From Roseibium sp. HPY-6 (GTDB lineage: Bacteria; Pseudomonadota; Alphaproteobacteria; Rhizobiales; Stappiaceae): DNA of 64,000 bases. This document shows positions 45,374 through 55,643 of this stretch, in pieces (position 1 is the stretch's first letter; each line of letters opens with the position of its first letter). The translations under genes were made by a program, and so were the position numbers. Where the stretch lies: the NCBI RefSeq assembly GCF_040530035.1, contig NZ_JBEWCD010000001.1, positions 310,001 to 374,000 of the forward strand. Reading direction: 5' to 3'. Below the pieces are notes generated by a model, which worked only from the letters and a program-made list of their open reading frames with translations, did no database searches and had not been told where the DNA came from.

Positions 45374-45895
45374 ATGCCGGACAAAACCGAAATCTCGGTA
45401 AGCCGGCGCGCTTTCTTAAAACTGTCCACTGAACCAAAGGTAGACGGGATACGTCCGCCTTGGGCGGCTGAGAATAGTTTTTCAGAGCTTTGCACCGGCT
45501 GTAACGACTGCGTTAGGGCGTGTCCGGAAAAGATCATTGTCTCCGCCGGTGATCAGGGTCCCGTTTTGGACTTTTCCCACGGGGCCTGCACATTTTGCGG
45601 CGCCTGTGCAGATATATGCCCAACGGGCGCGCTCGATCCGTCCATCGACCTCGTTTGGCCCTGGAAAGCAGTCATTTCAAACGCTTGCCTGTCCCGCCAG
45701 GGGATAACCTGCCGGGCGTGTGAAGACGTTTGCGAACCACGCACGATCCGGTTTCGTTTGACGGTCGGCGGCAGGTCGGAACCCGTTCTTGACTTTGGTC
45801 AATGTACCGGCTGCGGCGCATGCTCATATGCCTGTCCAGCAGACGCGGTGAGTTTCGAAAAGATTCAACTGGATCAGGAAGGAGGCCCGACATGA
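45374..45895 (+). CDS. napF: Ferredoxin-type protein NapF
   Basis: A 173-residue cytoplasmic iron-sulfur protein linked to NapA maturation. Three 4Fe-4S motifs are visible: CTGCNDCVRACPE, CTFCGACADICPTGAL and CTGCGACSYACPADAV, plus a cysteine-rich middle region (CLSRQGITCRACEDVC). The N-terminus has an SRRAFLK twin-arginine-like motif. It overlaps napD by ATGA. Confidence 0.93.
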   Translation: MPDKTEISVSRRAFLKLSTEPKVDGIRPPWAAENSFSELCTGCNDCVRACPEKIIVSAGDQGPVLDFSHGACTFCGACADICPTGALDPSIDLVWPWKAVISNACLSRQGITCRACEDVCEPRTIRFRLTVGGRSEPVLDFGQCTGCGACSYACPADAVSFEKIQLDQEGGPT

Positions 45896-46176
45896 ACATT
45901 TGCGGCTGCCTCGTCCATGCATCCAATCACTCGGTCGACACCGTCCGGGACCAGATCAATTCGCTGAACGGGGTGGAAATTCACGCAGACGGAGAGGATG
46001 GCCGTCTTGTCGTTGTCGTCGAGGACACGCCTGAAAAAGTCGCGTCGGAATTGATCATGGAGCTGCACCAGATCCCCGGCGTCATCTCGGTCACCCTCAC
46101 CTACCATCATTTCGAAGATCTTACGGTCAGCGACACCGCTGCAAATCATGCCAAATCGAGCCAAGTCGGAGACTAA
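45892..46176 (+). CDS. napD: NapA signal-peptide chaperone NapD
   Basis: A 94-residue NapD with the family start MNICGCLVHASNHSVDTVRDQI and a ferredoxin-like fold (EDGRLVVVVEDTPEKVASELI; GVISVTLTYHHFE). NapD binds the Tat signal of NapA until cofactor loading is done. The ATG at 45892 overlaps napF, and napA starts 4 bases after its end. Confidence 0.93.
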   Translation: MNICGCLVHASNHSVDTVRDQINSLNGVEIHADGEDGRLVVVVEDTPEKVASELIMELHQIPGVISVTLTYHHFEDLTVSDTAANHAKSSQVGD

Positions 46177-46179
46177 GCC

Positions 46180-48672
46180 ATGACAATCTCTGAATCCCGC
46201 AGGACCTTCCTGAAGGCCACAGCAGCCGCTGCAACGGCATCCGCAGCAGGTCTTACCGTCGGCAGCGGGCCTGCCCAAGGGCAGGTGCTGCCGACCGGCA
46301 TCAGATGGGACAAGGCAGCCTGCCGGTTCTGTGGAACGGGTTGCTCGGTGCTCGTTGGAACCAAGGAGGGACGCGTCGTTGCCACACAAGGTGACCCCGA
46401 TGCTCCGGTCAATCGCGGCCTGAATTGCATCAAGGGCTACTTTCTTTCCAAGATCATGTATGGCGCTGACCGCCTGACGCAGCCTCTTTTACGCAAATCA
46501 AACGGTGTCTACGACAAGAACGGCGAGTTTGAACCGGTCAGCTGGGATGAAGCCTTCGACGTGATGGCCGAGAAATGGAAGGCGGCGCTTAAGGCAAAGG
46601 GCCCGACAAGCGTTGGTATGTTCGGCTCGGGCCAGTGGACGATTTGGGAAGGTTACGCGGCCGCAAAACTGATGAAGGCCGGCTTCCGTTCCAACAACAT
46701 CGACCCGAATGCTCGCCACTGCATGGCCTCGGCAGTCGTCGGTTTCATGCGCACCTTCGGTATCGACGAGCCGATGGGGTGTTATGATGATTTCGAACAT
46801 GCCGACACGTTCGTGCTTTGGGGCTCGAACATGGCGGAGATGCACCCGATCCTCTGGTCAAGGCTTACCGATACACGTCTGACGAAGCCCGGTGCGCAGG
46901 TACATGTCCTGTCCACTTTCGAGCACCGCTCCTTCGAGCTTGCCGACAATGCGATCGTCTTCAAACCGCAGACAGATCTGGCAATTCTGAACTACATCGC
47001 CAACCACATCATCACGACTGGCCGCGTGAACGAAGACTTCATGGCCAAGCACGTGAACATCACGAAAACCGCCACTGATATAGGCTACGGGCTGCGCCCG
47101 GAGAACCCGCTCCAGGAAGCCGCTGCCAATCCGGACTCCGGCAAACTGGAGCCGATCAGTTTCGACGAATACGCGGCCTCGGTTGCCGAATATAGCGTCG
47201 ACAAGGCGTCGGAACTCTCAGGAGTTCCCGCTGAGCAACTGGAACGGCTTGCAGAACAGTACGCAGACCCAGATCGCAAGGTCATGAGCCTATGGACGAT
47301 GGGCTTTAACCAGCACACCCGTGGCTCCTGGGTCAATTCGCTTTGCTACAATGTGCATCTTCTGACCGGCAAGATTTCCGAACCGGGAAATTCACCCTTC
47401 TCACTGACGGGCCAGCCTTCAGCTTGCGGCACCGCCCGCGAGGTCGGCACCTTTGCCCACCGGCTCCCGGCCGACATGGTTGTTGCCAATGATGAACACC
47501 GCAGGATTTGCGAGGAAGCCTGGAAGATCCCCGCGGGTACAATCCCGCCGAAACCCGGTTTTCACGCGGTGCTGCAGCACCGGAAGCTGAAAGACGGAGA
47601 GCTGAACGCCTATTGGGTGCAGTGTAACAACAACATGCAAGCTGCCCCCAACATGAACGAAGAAGGCTATCCCGGGTATCGCAATCCTGAGAATTTCATC
47701 ACCGTCTCAGATCCCTACCCCACCGTGACGGCAGTTTCAGCCGACCTGATCCTTCCAACAGCCATGTGGGTTGAAAAGGAAGGCGCATATGGAAATGCAG
47801 AGCGCCGCACCCAGTTCTGGCGCCAGCAGGTTCAGGCTCCCGGAGAAGCTAAGTCCGACCTCTGGCAGGTGATGGAATTCTCCAAACGCTTCAAGGTGGA
47901 AGAAGTCTGGGGTGAAGAGCTGCTCGCCAAGATGCCGGAGCATCGCGGCAAGACGATGTACGACGTGCTGTTTGCCAATGGGCAGGTCGACAAGTTCCCG
48001 CTGAGCGAGACGGCCGAAGGCTTCCACAACGACGATGCCGAGCATTTTGGCTACTACGTGCAAAAAGGACTCTTTGAGGAATATGCGGAGTTCGGGCGCG
48101 GCCACGCGCACGACCTTGCGCCGTTCGACATCTATCACCAGGCCCGCGGCCTACGCTGGCCGGTCGTTGATGGCAAAGAAACGCTCTATCGGTTCCGCGA
48201 GGGCTACGACCCTTATGTCCCTGAGGGAGAAGAAGTCCGCTTCTATGGCCACAAAGATGGCAAGGCCAAGATAATCTTCGCCCCGTATGAAGAGGCCGCA
48301 GAGTCGCCGGACGAGGAATATGATCTCTGGTTCTGCACGGGTCGTGTTCTCGAACACTGGCATTCCGGATCCATGACGCGGCGTGTTCCTGAATTGCATC
48401 GCTCCTTCCCGCTTGCGGTCGTTTACATGCATCCGGTAGACGCCGAAGCACGCGGCTTGCGAAACGGACAGGAAATCATGGTGTCCACGCGCCGCGGCCA
48501 GGTGCGCAGCAAGCTGGCAACCCGGGGCCGCAACAAGGTCCCGGAAGGACTGGTGTTCATGCCGTGGTTCGACGAGGGCCAGCTGACAAACAAGCTGACA
48601 CTGGACGCAACATGTCCGCTGTCCAAGGAAACCGACTTCAAGAAATGCGCCTGCAAGGTGGAGCGCGCTTAA
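46180..48672 (+). CDS. napA: Periplasmic nitrate reductase catalytic subunit NapA
   Basis: An 830-residue molybdoenzyme that reduces nitrate to nitrite in the periplasm. A Tat signal ([19 protein letters not shown]) leads, then the 4Fe-4S motif (Cys48, Cys51, Cys55, Cys83 in [13 protein letters not shown]...LNCIKGYF). Cys181 in [13 protein letters not shown] ligates molybdenum. The dinucleotide-binding C-terminus ends [19 protein letters not shown]. Length matches the family. Confidence 0.97.
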   Translation: MTISESRRTFLKATAAAATASAAGLTVGSGPAQGQVLPTGIRWDKAACRFCGTGCSVLVGTKEGRVVATQGDPDAPVNRGLNCIKGYFLSKIMYGADRLTQPLLRKSNGVYDKNGEFEPVSWDEAFDVMAEKWKAALKAKGPTSVGMFGSGQWTIWEGYAAAKLMKAGFRSNNIDPNARHCMASAVVGFMRTFGIDEPMGCYDDFEHADTFVLWGSNMAEMHPILWSRLTDTRLTKPGAQVHVLSTFEHRSFELADNAIVFKPQTDLAILNYIANHIITTGRVNEDFMAKHVNITKTATDIGYGLRPENPLQEAAANPDSGKLEPISFDEYAASVAEYSVDKASELSGVPAEQLERLAEQYADPDRKVMSLWTMGFNQHTRGSWVNSLCYNVHLLTGKISEPGNSPFSLTGQPSACGTAREVGTFAHRLPADMVVANDEHRRICEEAWKIPAGTIPPKPGFHAVLQHRKLKDGELNAYWVQCNNNMQAAPNMNEEGYPGYRNPENFITVSDPYPTVTAVSADLILPTAMWVEKEGAYGNAERRTQFWRQQVQAPGEAKSDLWQVMEFSKRFKVEEVWGEELLAKMPEHRGKTMYDVLFANGQVDKFPLSETAEGFHNDDAEHFGYYVQKGLFEEYAEFGRGHAHDLAPFDIYHQARGLRWPVVDGKETLYRFREGYDPYVPEGEEVRFYGHKDGKAKIIFAPYEEAAESPDEEYDLWFCTGRVLEHWHSGSMTRRVPELHRSFPLAVVYMHPVDAEARGLRNGQEIMVSTRRGQVRSKLATRGRNKVPEGLVFMPWFDEGQLTNKLTLDATCPLSKETDFKKCACKVERA

Positions 48673-48696
48673 GCGCTCTTTCCGGGGAAACGTGCC

Positions 48697-49509
48697 ATGG
48701 CAATGCCACAGCTCACACAATCAAGACGCCGGTTCCTGACCGACACGGCCCGCATGGCAGGCGGGTGTGCGGTCGCGGGGCTCGGGCTTGCTTATGTGGC
48801 ACGCGATGCGCGGGCGTTGCCGGCGGACGCCTTGCGCCCGCCCGGTGCGCTTGCGGAAGACGATTTCCTGAGCGCCTGCATCCGCTGCGGATTGTGCGTC
48901 CGCGATTGCCCATTCGACACGCTGAAGCTCGCTGATCTGGGAGCCGACGGACCGGCAACCGGAACACCCTATTTCACGGCGCGCGATGTCCCCTGTGAAA
49001 TGTGCGATGACATCCCTTGTGTTGCAGCTTGCCCCACTGGGGCGCTCGATCCTTCATTGGACGACATTGACGATGCTCGTATGGGCACCGCTGTCCTGGT
49101 GGACCAGGAAAACTGCCTGAACTTCGACGGACTGCGCTGCGACGTCTGCTACCGCGTCTGCCCGTCGATCGACAAGGCGATAACGCTGGAGGCCTCGCAC
49201 GACAAGAGGTCCGGCCATCACGCCATTTTCGCACCGACGGTCCATGCTGATCACTGCACCGGATGCGGACTGTGCGAAAAGAGCTGTGTCCTGCCGGAAT
49301 CCGCCATCAAGGTATTGCCTGTCCGTCTTGCCCGTGGAGCGTCCGCCGATCATTACCGCCGCGGCTGGGAAGAAAAGGAAAAGCACGGAGCACCCCTTGT
49401 TGACGGCTTGATCGACCTGCCCGACCGCCTGCCTGGCCCGGGAACGGACAATCTTGCAGCGCCGGGTGGCTTCGAACCGTCCTTCAAAATACCGGGGAGC
49501 GGGCAATGA
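48697..49509 (+). CDS. napG: Ferredoxin-type quinol dehydrogenase subunit NapG
   Basis: A 270-residue exported iron-sulfur protein with a Tat-type signal ([15 protein letters not shown]...). Four 4Fe-4S clusters are expected from [41 protein letters not shown] and [12 protein letters not shown]. With NapH it passes electrons from quinol. It overlaps napH by ATGA. Confidence 0.93.
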   Translation: MAMPQLTQSRRRFLTDTARMAGGCAVAGLGLAYVARDARALPADALRPPGALAEDDFLSACIRCGLCVRDCPFDTLKLADLGADGPATGTPYFTARDVPCEMCDDIPCVAACPTGALDPSLDDIDDARMGTAVLVDQENCLNFDGLRCDVCYRVCPSIDKAITLEASHDKRSGHHAIFAPTVHADHCTGCGLCEKSCVLPESAIKVLPVRLARGASADHYRRGWEEKEKHGAPLVDGLIDLPDRLPGPGTDNLAAPGGFEPSFKIPGSGQ

Positions 49510-50429
49510 GTGCCAACACACATGCCCCCGTCGGCTTCGAAGCCCTGGAAACAAAGGGCTGGCTCGGATCGAGACGCTATCTGTTGCTCAGAAGAGCGAG
49601 CCAGCTGTTCTTCCTTATGCTTTTTCTGACAGGCCCTCTGTTTGGCTTGTGGATCGTGAAGGGCACACTTGCCGGTTCCCTGACACTCGATGTTCTGCCT
49701 TTGACCGATCCGTTCGTGGCACTTCAAAGCGTTTTTGCAGGTCATTGGCCGTCCGCCGTTGCGCTGACAGGAGCCTTGATCGTGCTCGCCGTGTACCTGC
49801 TTGTCGGTGGCCGGGTCTATTGCTCCTGGGTTTGCCCTATTAATCCGGTTACGGATGCCGCCCACTGGCTTCATCGCCGCTTCGACCTTCCCAAAGGCTG
49901 GCAACCCAAACGCTCCGCAAGACTATGGGTGCTCGCAACTGTACTGGCGGTCTCGTTTGGCACGGGAACGATCGCCTGGGAAACCGTCAACCCCATAACC
50001 ATGGTGCATCGCGCTCTTGTTTTCGGACTGGGAACTGCATGGATCATCGTGGCCGCCGTCTTTCTCTTTGACCTCTTCGTTTCCCGGCGGGGATGGTGCG
50101 GCCACCTCTGTCCCGTTGGAGCATTCTACGGGTTCATAGGAAAGACCGCATTCCTGAGGGTGAGCGCTGCGAAGCGCTCGGCATGCGACAATTGCATGGA
50201 CTGTTATGCAGTCTGCCCGGAAATGCAGGTAATTTCGCCCGCGCTGAAAGGCGCACCGGGCAGCTCGCCGATCATTCTTGCGGGCGACTGTACCAACTGC
50301 GGTGCCTGCATCGATGTCTGCGCCCAGAACGTTTTCACCTTCACACACCGGTTCGACCAAAGCGTCGTTGAACCGCCACTGAAATCTGCGCCTGAACAGA
50401 GCGCTGCAAATATGATGCACAAGGAGTGA
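49506..50429 (+). CDS. napH: Quinol dehydrogenase membrane subunit NapH
   Basis: A 307-residue protein with four membrane helices (for example [38 protein letters not shown]) and two C-terminal 4Fe-4S motifs, [16 protein letters not shown] and [27 protein letters not shown] and [12 protein letters not shown] are the family Cys-Pro motifs. It serves the NapG electron route. The napB ribosome site lies at its end. Confidence 0.93.
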   Translation: MSANTHAPVGFEALETKGWLGSRRYLLLRRASQLFFLMLFLTGPLFGLWIVKGTLAGSLTLDVLPLTDPFVALQSVFAGHWPSAVALTGALIVLAVYLLVGGRVYCSWVCPINPVTDAAHWLHRRFDLPKGWQPKRSARLWVLATVLAVSFGTGTIAWETVNPITMVHRALVFGLGTAWIIVAAVFLFDLFVSRRGWCGHLCPVGAFYGFIGKTAFLRVSAAKRSACDNCMDCYAVCPEMQVISPALKGAPGSSPIILAGDCTNCGACIDVCAQNVFTFTHRFDQSVVEPPLKSAPEQSAANMMHKE

Positions 50430-50434
50430 CCTCG

Positions 50435-50887
50435 ATGAAGAAGCCGGTTCTCGCGGGTATCGCCGCTCTCGCCATTGTCATGGGCATCGGTGGGCTCGGC
50501 ATTGCCCAGCAGCAGGAAGTCAAGGCCATGCGCTCCGATCCGGTCGACGAGCTGAACAGGCTCGGGCCCGATTTTAAATGGGAAGGCAAAGAAGGACGTA
50601 TGCAGCGGAACTATCGGCAGCAACCACCGCTTATTCCGCACTCGATTTCTCAGTACCAGATCGATATCCGCACCAATCAGTGTTTGACCTGCCACGACTG
50701 GACAAATGCTGGTGAACGCGGCGCGCCAACGCTGTCTATGACCCACTATCTGGACCGCGAGGGTAACGAGCTCGATCGCATCGCCGGGACACGATATTTC
50801 TGTACACAGTGCCACGTCTCGCAGGCTGACGTTCCCGCTCTGGTCGACAACCAGTTTAAACCCTCCTCCCCCATCAATTCCCGCTGA
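50435..50887 (+). CDS. napB: Diheme cytochrome c subunit NapB
   Basis: A 150-residue exported cytochrome: signal KKPVLAGIAALAIVMG, then two heme sites, CLTCH and CTQCH, with histidine ligands downstream. It gives electrons to NapA. ATG 50435 has AAGGAG 8 bases upstream; a GTG at 50426, overlapping the napH stop, is a less likely start. Confidence 0.93.
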   Translation: MKKPVLAGIAALAIVMGIGGLGIAQQQEVKAMRSDPVDELNRLGPDFKWEGKEGRMQRNYRQQPPLIPHSISQYQIDIRTNQCLTCHDWTNAGERGAPTLSMTHYLDREGNELDRIAGTRYFCTQCHVSQADVPALVDNQFKPSSPINSR

Positions 50888-50918
50888 CGCGAAAGACCGC
50901 TAGAAGGAGCCTTCAAAC

Positions 50919-51626
50919 ATGTCTGAAAACTCCGAAAACGGGAAGCGGGGCAATCCGATTCGCCGTGCCTGGAACTGGTTCTGGACCCCAACCGCCGTGC
51001 TGAGCGCCGGCTTCGTTTTGATCGCCGGATTCCTCGGAGGAATCCTGTTTTGGGGTGGTTTCCACTGGACTTTGGAACTTACCAACACGGAAGAATTTTG
51101 CACCAGCTGCCACACCATGGAGACAAATCTGGCGGAATATCGAACAACCATTCACTATTCGAACCATTCCGGTGTGCGCGCGATCTGCTCCGATTGCCAC
51201 GTCCCGCATGAGTGGCAGCATAAGCTCAAAGCCAAGATCATGGCGGTGAAGGACGTTTATCACGAGATTGCCGGCACGATCAGTACGCCTGAGAAATATG
51301 AAGCTCACCGGTCCGAAATGGCGGCCGTGGTCTGGCGCAAGATGAAACTCTCCGACAGCCGTGAATGCCGTAATTGCCACAACTTCAAATACATGGATTT
51401 CACGATCCAGGAAACACGCGCGGCTTCAGAACACCAGCGTGCGATCGACAACAACATGACGTGCATCGACTGCCACCAGGGCATCGCGCACGATCTGGCT
51501 CCCGGTTATCAGGAGCGCTATCGCCAGGTCATAGAAGAACTGCAGGCAAGCAATGCGATACCGGCTGAGCCGCCAAACGAAGTCGCTGCGATTCGGTCCT
51601 ATGTCGCTGACATTGCCGAAAAGTGA
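50919..51626 (+). CDS. napC: Tetraheme cytochrome c NapC
   Basis: A 235-residue NapC/NirT quinol dehydrogenase. One N-terminal helix (PTAVLSAGFVLIAGFLGGILFWGG, split by family) anchors it. Four heme sites are CTSCH (61-65), CSDCH (90-94), CRNCH (150-154) and CIDCH (182-186). It passes electrons from the quinol pool to NapB, so both NapC and NapGH routes exist here. Confidence 0.95.
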   Translation: MSENSENGKRGNPIRRAWNWFWTPTAVLSAGFVLIAGFLGGILFWGGFHWTLELTNTEEFCTSCHTMETNLAEYRTTIHYSNHSGVRAICSDCHVPHEWQHKLKAKIMAVKDVYHEIAGTISTPEKYEAHRSEMAAVVWRKMKLSDSRECRNCHNFKYMDFTIQETRAASEHQRAIDNNMTCIDCHQGIAHDLAPGYQERYRQVIEELQASNAIPAEPPNEVAAIRSYVADIAEK

Positions 51627-51694
51627 CCTTCACTCCTTCCGGGGCATCTCGCCCTGGTACCCAAACGCTGCCCCGTCAAAGAAAAGGCGATCAT

Positions 51695-51961
51695 ATGCTC
51701 GGGATTCTTGATCTACTTGGAACCATCGGTGGAAACGTTCTGAGCCTTCCGGGGATTCTCGGTCTGGCGCTTGGTATGATGACCCGGAATTGGATATTGG
51801 CGGGCATCTTGGGGGCCCTGGTAGGCATCGCAGAAACCTTCATCTTCGCTGGCTTCAACATGGCGGAGGTCCGCATGTTCGACCTTTCCATAGCCATCAT
51901 CGTCGGTGTACTGGCTGCAAGCCTCGGGTGCGTCATCCGCCACAAGGGAGCGACTGTCTAG
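51695..51961 (+). CDS. Small three-helix membrane protein at the end of the nap operon
   Basis: An 88-residue hydrophobic protein: LGTIGGNVLSLPGILGLALG, WILAGILGALVGIAETFIFAG and LSIAIIVGVLAASLGCVI. ATG 51695 has an AAGGCG site; a frame from 51623 overlapping napC adds 24 non-hydrophobic residues. It is 68 bases downstream of napC. It is not a standard Nap component; the link is by position only. Confidence 0.55.
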   Translation: MLGILDLLGTIGGNVLSLPGILGLALGMMTRNWILAGILGALVGIAETFIFAGFNMAEVRMFDLSIAIIVGVLAASLGCVIRHKGATV

Positions 51962-52149
51962 GCAAATCCGCTGCCGGAAAAACAACGGGCATCCGGTCCG
52001 AAACCGACCGGGTGGCTCAAGCGTCCGTTTGCGGCAATGTGGGACAAATAAAAACGCCCAGACGACGCTTGTCGCCCGGGCCGAAAACACCGCCTCCAGG
52101 TGAACGGGGCTGGTTATCTGCAGTCCAACCCGGCCTTCCAGGTCGCGCG

Positions 52150-52581
52150 TCAGGTCATGGAGATGTAATTGCGCATCTGCTCTGCTTCGAGCTCAACTTG
52201 CGCAATCTTGTGCTTCACGACATCTCCGATTGAAATCACACCGGTCAGTTTCCCGTCTTTGACAACAGGCATGTGACGAAAACGCCCCTGGGTCATGCGT
52301 GCCATGACCTCGTTTACGCTGTGGTGTTCTTCACAGGTCATGACCTCTTTCGTCATGACACTCGAAACCGGCAAATTGAGAGAGGATGTTCCCTGGGTTC
52401 CAATGGCCCTGACCACATCACGCTCAGACACGATCCCTTCGATGGACTTGTCACCTGCACATACGACAACGGCACCGATCTTGTTCTTTGCCAAGGTTTC
52501 GCAGATATCACTCAGTGGCGTTTCACTGCTTGCTGTGATCGTTTCGTGGCCCTTCCCACTCAGGATTGCGGCAACGGTCAT
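52150..52581 (-). CDS. CBS domain pair protein
   Basis: A 143-residue protein made of two CBS domains: TVAAILSGKGHETITASSET... with NKIGAVVVCAGDKSIEGIVSERD, and VMTKEVMTCEEHHSVNEVMARM with RFRHMPVVKDGKLTGVISIGD. Such stand-alone pairs bind adenine nucleotides and sense energy state; the partner is unknown. It converges with the nap operon. The ATG at 52581 suits the family better than 52635. Confidence 0.88.
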   Translation of the reverse strand: MTVAAILSGKGHETITASSETPLSDICETLAKNKIGAVVVCAGDKSIEGIVSERDVVRAIGTQGTSSLNLPVSSVMTKEVMTCEEHHSVNEVMARMTQGRFRHMPVVKDGKLTGVISIGDVVKHKIAQVELEAEQMRNYISMT

Positions 52582-52692
52582 CTGATAATACCTCCCTAAG
52601 CGCCAGAAATACCCGCAGGTATTAGACTTAGGCATCTTGGCAAAAAAATGCGACCCCGCAAACCATTAACGGTGCGTCCGATCGACTGGTTT

Positions 52693-53478
52693 TTAAAATC
52701 TGCGTTGAGGAACCGGGTCAAGGAACGGAAACAGCGCCAGTCCTGCAACAAATCCACCAATGTGCGCCTGCCATGCGACGCTTGCCGGCTGTCCGGCAGC
52801 CGGCCCGCTCATGATGCCGAAAAACAGGTTTAGCCCGAACCATACGGCGACGAAGACAAGCACCTGCTGGTTCCGGAAACAATCGGCAAGTGGCTGCGCC
52901 GGGACGAAATAGGCTGCCCGATCGGTGCGACGGAAAGCTCCCAGCGGGCCGCCCAACTCAAACACAAAACGAATGGCAGCCGCCATCTGTCCGGAAATAG
53001 CCGCAGATGCACCCACCATCGGAACCGTTTCTCCCCAATGTGTCGCCAGATGCGCAAGCGCGCCGCCAACTGAACAAAGGGCGGAAAAAATCAGAAATCG
53101 CCCTGCTCCAAAGCGGCGTGCGACAGCGCTGCCGAAGATCGCCATCCAGAGAAGATTGAAAATGATATGCGTCGCACCGCCATGGAGCAGTGAATAAGTG
53201 ACAAACGCCCAAAGGCTTGAGGCCAGATCAATCGCGGACATGTTGGCCAAGACGGAGTATTTGACGGGCCAGAACGCAAACAGCACGACGACCAGATTGT
53301 CCCAGGCAACAGGAAGAACGAACATGCGCACGAGATGGATGGCAATCAGTATCCCGGCGAGCCACACAATGATGTCCGGAAGGTTCAGGGCTGGAGGGCC
53401 GCTGGGTTTTCGCGGCTGTTGTTCCCTTTCGGCCTGCTCGCGCCGGCTTCGCTCTTCGTCGAATTTATAAACGTTCAT
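52693..53478 (-). CDS. Rhomboid family intramembrane serine protease
   Basis: A 261-residue protein with an Arg/Glu-rich 30-residue N-terminus and about six membrane helices. Catalytic Ser158 lies in MVGASAAISGQMAAAIRF and His239 in WQAHIGGFVAGLALF. The THxxFN-type motif (GGATHIIFNLLWMAIFG) is present. Rhomboids cut membrane-bound proteins within the bilayer; the substrate is unknown. Confidence 0.9.
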   Translation of the reverse strand: MNVYKFDEERSRREQAEREQQPRKPSGPPALNLPDIIVWLAGILIAIHLVRMFVLPVAWDNLVVVLFAFWPVKYSVLANMSAIDLASSLWAFVTYSLLHGGATHIIFNLLWMAIFGSAVARRFGAGRFLIFSALCSVGGALAHLATHWGETVPMVGASAAISGQMAAAIRFVFELGGPLGAFRRTDRAAYFVPAQPLADCFRNQQVLVFVAVWFGLNLFFGIMSGPAAGQPASVAWQAHIGGFVAGLALFPFLDPVPQRRF

Positions 53479-54017
53479 GGAATCTCGGCCTTTCTCTTCC
53501 TTCTTCTAAGCAAGATCACCGACAAAACAAGGGTGGCCGCGTGTGCAAGGCATCGTTTCTGTCAATTAAGTGAACGAAAAGAGCACAGAGGACCTTCGCA
53601 CCCGCTTACGAAAAAAGCGCCGGCAGTTTCCGCGCCAGCGCTCCTTTCTTCCCTTACCGGTCGCGTCCCCACACGTCCGCCTCGAGCAAATGATCTGGTG
53701 TCCTTGCAGGCTGAAGAGTTCTCCCCTGGCCGCCCTCCCGTTTCAATCTGACGCGTGTCGCTTCAGCTGGCCGGGGACAGCCACTTCGCCCTGAACAGAT
53801 CGTTAAACTGCCAGCAACCGCGCAGCCAGACAAGCGTCAGCCACCATTAACCCTAACACTCCGGCGCAATTGGTTGTCTCAAGACCTTCAATCACTTGGC
53901 ACGCCATCTGCTTAGTAGTGCTCAAACAAAAACAGAATTGGATGAACGCCCCATTTTGAAACAACACCTGTCTTGAGACGGCACACGGGGCGCATTTTGG
54001 CGATGAGGCGAAGCAAG
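53479..54017. other. 539-base gap without a supported gene
   Basis: Several short open frames (for example 53570-53794) have no coding character. The last part, near 53850-53990, is moderately AT-rich and should contain the PAS gene promoter. I see no hairpin with a T-run and no repeat. Confidence 0.5.
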
Positions 54018-54662
54018 ATGAAACATGGCGTAACGCAAACTCTGTATTCTTATTGGGACAACCTGCGCGGCGCCCGTCCTGCCCCCAACCGTAGCGAAGT
54101 GGATCCCAGCGAGATCCGCGGTTTGCTGGGGGACACTTTCATATTGGAAACCAAAGGTCCTCAGGACGTTCGATACCGGCTTGCCGGGACGCGACTGTGC
54201 TCAGCCCATTGCAGAGAACTGAAGGGCAGGAACTTCCTGCGCGGCTGGAGCACCAAGGATCGTGAAGCATTGGAAAGCCTTGTTGCAGCCATCACGGAAG
54301 ACGCAGCCGCCGCAGTTATCGGCGTGAGCGGCCACACGGAACGCGACCAGGTCTTGCATATGGAAATGCTGCTCGTGCCTCTGAATGTTCCTGGCGAAGG
54401 ACGCATTCGAATTCTGGGCAGCTGCACCCCGATGGAAAAACCGTACTGGATCGGTCTGCATCCGATTCTGAATCAGTCCATTACCAGCCTGCGTCTCGTT
54501 TGGCCTGACGAGCGCCCTTTCTTTACCGAAACGCAGAATGCCGTTAATCCTATTTTACCGCGGTTTACGGCAGAGGGTATGAACATGCCGGCTCCGCCGT
54601 TGCCTCAGGGCGCGGAACGCAAAGTGGGTCATTTGACGGTGTATAGCGGTGGTAAGTCCTGA
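54018..54662 (+). CDS. PAS_5-type domain protein
   Basis: A 214-residue protein close to the PAS_5 family (PF07310) of alphaproteobacteria, which has TLYSYWDNLRGARPAPNRSEVDP at the start, then FILETKGPQDVRYRLAGTRL, KGRNFLRGW, LLVPLNVPGEGRIRILGS. It probably senses a signal or ligand but has no output domain. Alternative starts at 53973 and 54003 are possible. A clear terminator follows at 54709-54734. Confidence 0.8.
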   Translation: MKHGVTQTLYSYWDNLRGARPAPNRSEVDPSEIRGLLGDTFILETKGPQDVRYRLAGTRLCSAHCRELKGRNFLRGWSTKDREALESLVAAITEDAAAAVIGVSGHTERDQVLHMEMLLVPLNVPGEGRIRILGSCTPMEKPYWIGLHPILNQSITSLRLVWPDERPFFTETQNAVNPILPRFTAEGMNMPAPPLPQGAERKVGHLTVYSGGKS

Positions 54663-54708
54663 CACCGCACCTTGGTGGCTCTCGCCACGCTTGACCCGTT
54701 AAATCCAT

Positions 54709-54734
54709 GAAAATCCGGAACTTTCCGGATTTTC
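54709..54734 (+). terminator. Rho-independent terminator after the PAS_5 gene
   Basis: GAAAATCCGGAA (54709-54720) pairs with TTCCGGATTTTC (54723-54734), a 12-base stem with a 2-base loop (in practice about 4), followed by TCTTTG. It lies 47 bases downstream of the PAS_5 stop. The rest of the gap to the PilZ gene (54735-55013) is AT-rich with no further gene. Confidence 0.75.
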
Positions 54735-55013
54735 TCTTTGTTCGACACCTCTCCTTGGCCGGATTGAGAAAAGTCTTTTGTTCAAAGCCGGAAACAACCC
54801 CTTTAAGTAGCGGAAAAGACTAAAGCAATTTAAGCGCGTCCAGGCAGTTGCTCTGTCATGCTGGAGGACAAACAAAGTTTTTAAGCTCGAAACGCACGCT
54901 TATCTCCATATTCTTACACATCGTTAACCCCAGCTGCCTAAAGTGTGTATGAGACGTTTGGGGATTCGGTTTCGGCCAGAATGGTGCGAGACACACTGTT
55001 TGGAAGAGCAGGT

Positions 55014-55643
55014 ATGGACGCCGGATTGGCAACAGCACCAGAAGGAAGCAAAACGCTTCAAGTTACGGACCGCCGGCGGCACCAGCGTGTTCAGGTCGAT
55101 ATACTTGGCCGTTTCATGCTGGAAGACAGACGGGAATACCCCTGCCAGATCATAGACATGTCACCTGGCGGAATGGCCATGATTACGCCTGTTGAAGGGC
55201 GCGTCGGTGAACGTGTGATTGCCTATCTTGATCATCTCAGCCGCGTTGAAGGCCGCATCTCTCGTGTCATCGACGGTGGCTTTGCGGTAGAGCTTCGTAA
55301 TACGGCCCGCAAGCGCGACAAGATCGCAAATGTCCTGACCTGGCTTGCCAACAGGGACGAACTCAACTTGCCGGAAGACCGGCGTCATGACCGTTTCGTT
55401 CCGAAAAATCCAATGACCAAGATGATCCTGCCTGATGGCTCGGAGCATGTCTGCCGCATTATCGACGTGTCACTGTCCGGTGCCGCAATCGCAACCGACA
55501 GCACACCTGAAATGGGCGACCCGATCACGCTCGGAAAAATGCAAGCGCGCGTCATTCGCCGCATCGAAGGTGGTATTGCGGTTGAGTTCGCTGCCGTGCA
55601 GAACCGCGAGCTTCTGGAACACCACATTTCAGCTCCGGACTAA
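55014..55643 (+). CDS. Tandem PilZ domain protein
   Basis: A 209-residue protein with two PilZ domains, which bind c-di-GMP through RxxxR and (D/N)xSxxG. The first has DRRRHQRVQVDIL and IIDMSPGGMAM; the second has DRRHDRFVP and IIDVSLSGAAI. The ATG at 55014 has a GGAAGAGCAGG site; earlier frames from 54945 or 54981 are possible. It may transmit c-di-GMP signals in motility or envelope control. The second domain's RRHDR is a shifted form of the arginine motif. Confidence 0.8.
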   Translation: MDAGLATAPEGSKTLQVTDRRRHQRVQVDILGRFMLEDRREYPCQIIDMSPGGMAMITPVEGRVGERVIAYLDHLSRVEGRISRVIDGGFAVELRNTARKRDKIANVLTWLANRDELNLPEDRRHDRFVPKNPMTKMILPDGSEHVCRIIDVSLSGAAIATDSTPEMGDPITLGKMQARVIRRIEGGIAVEFAAVQNRELLEHHISAPD

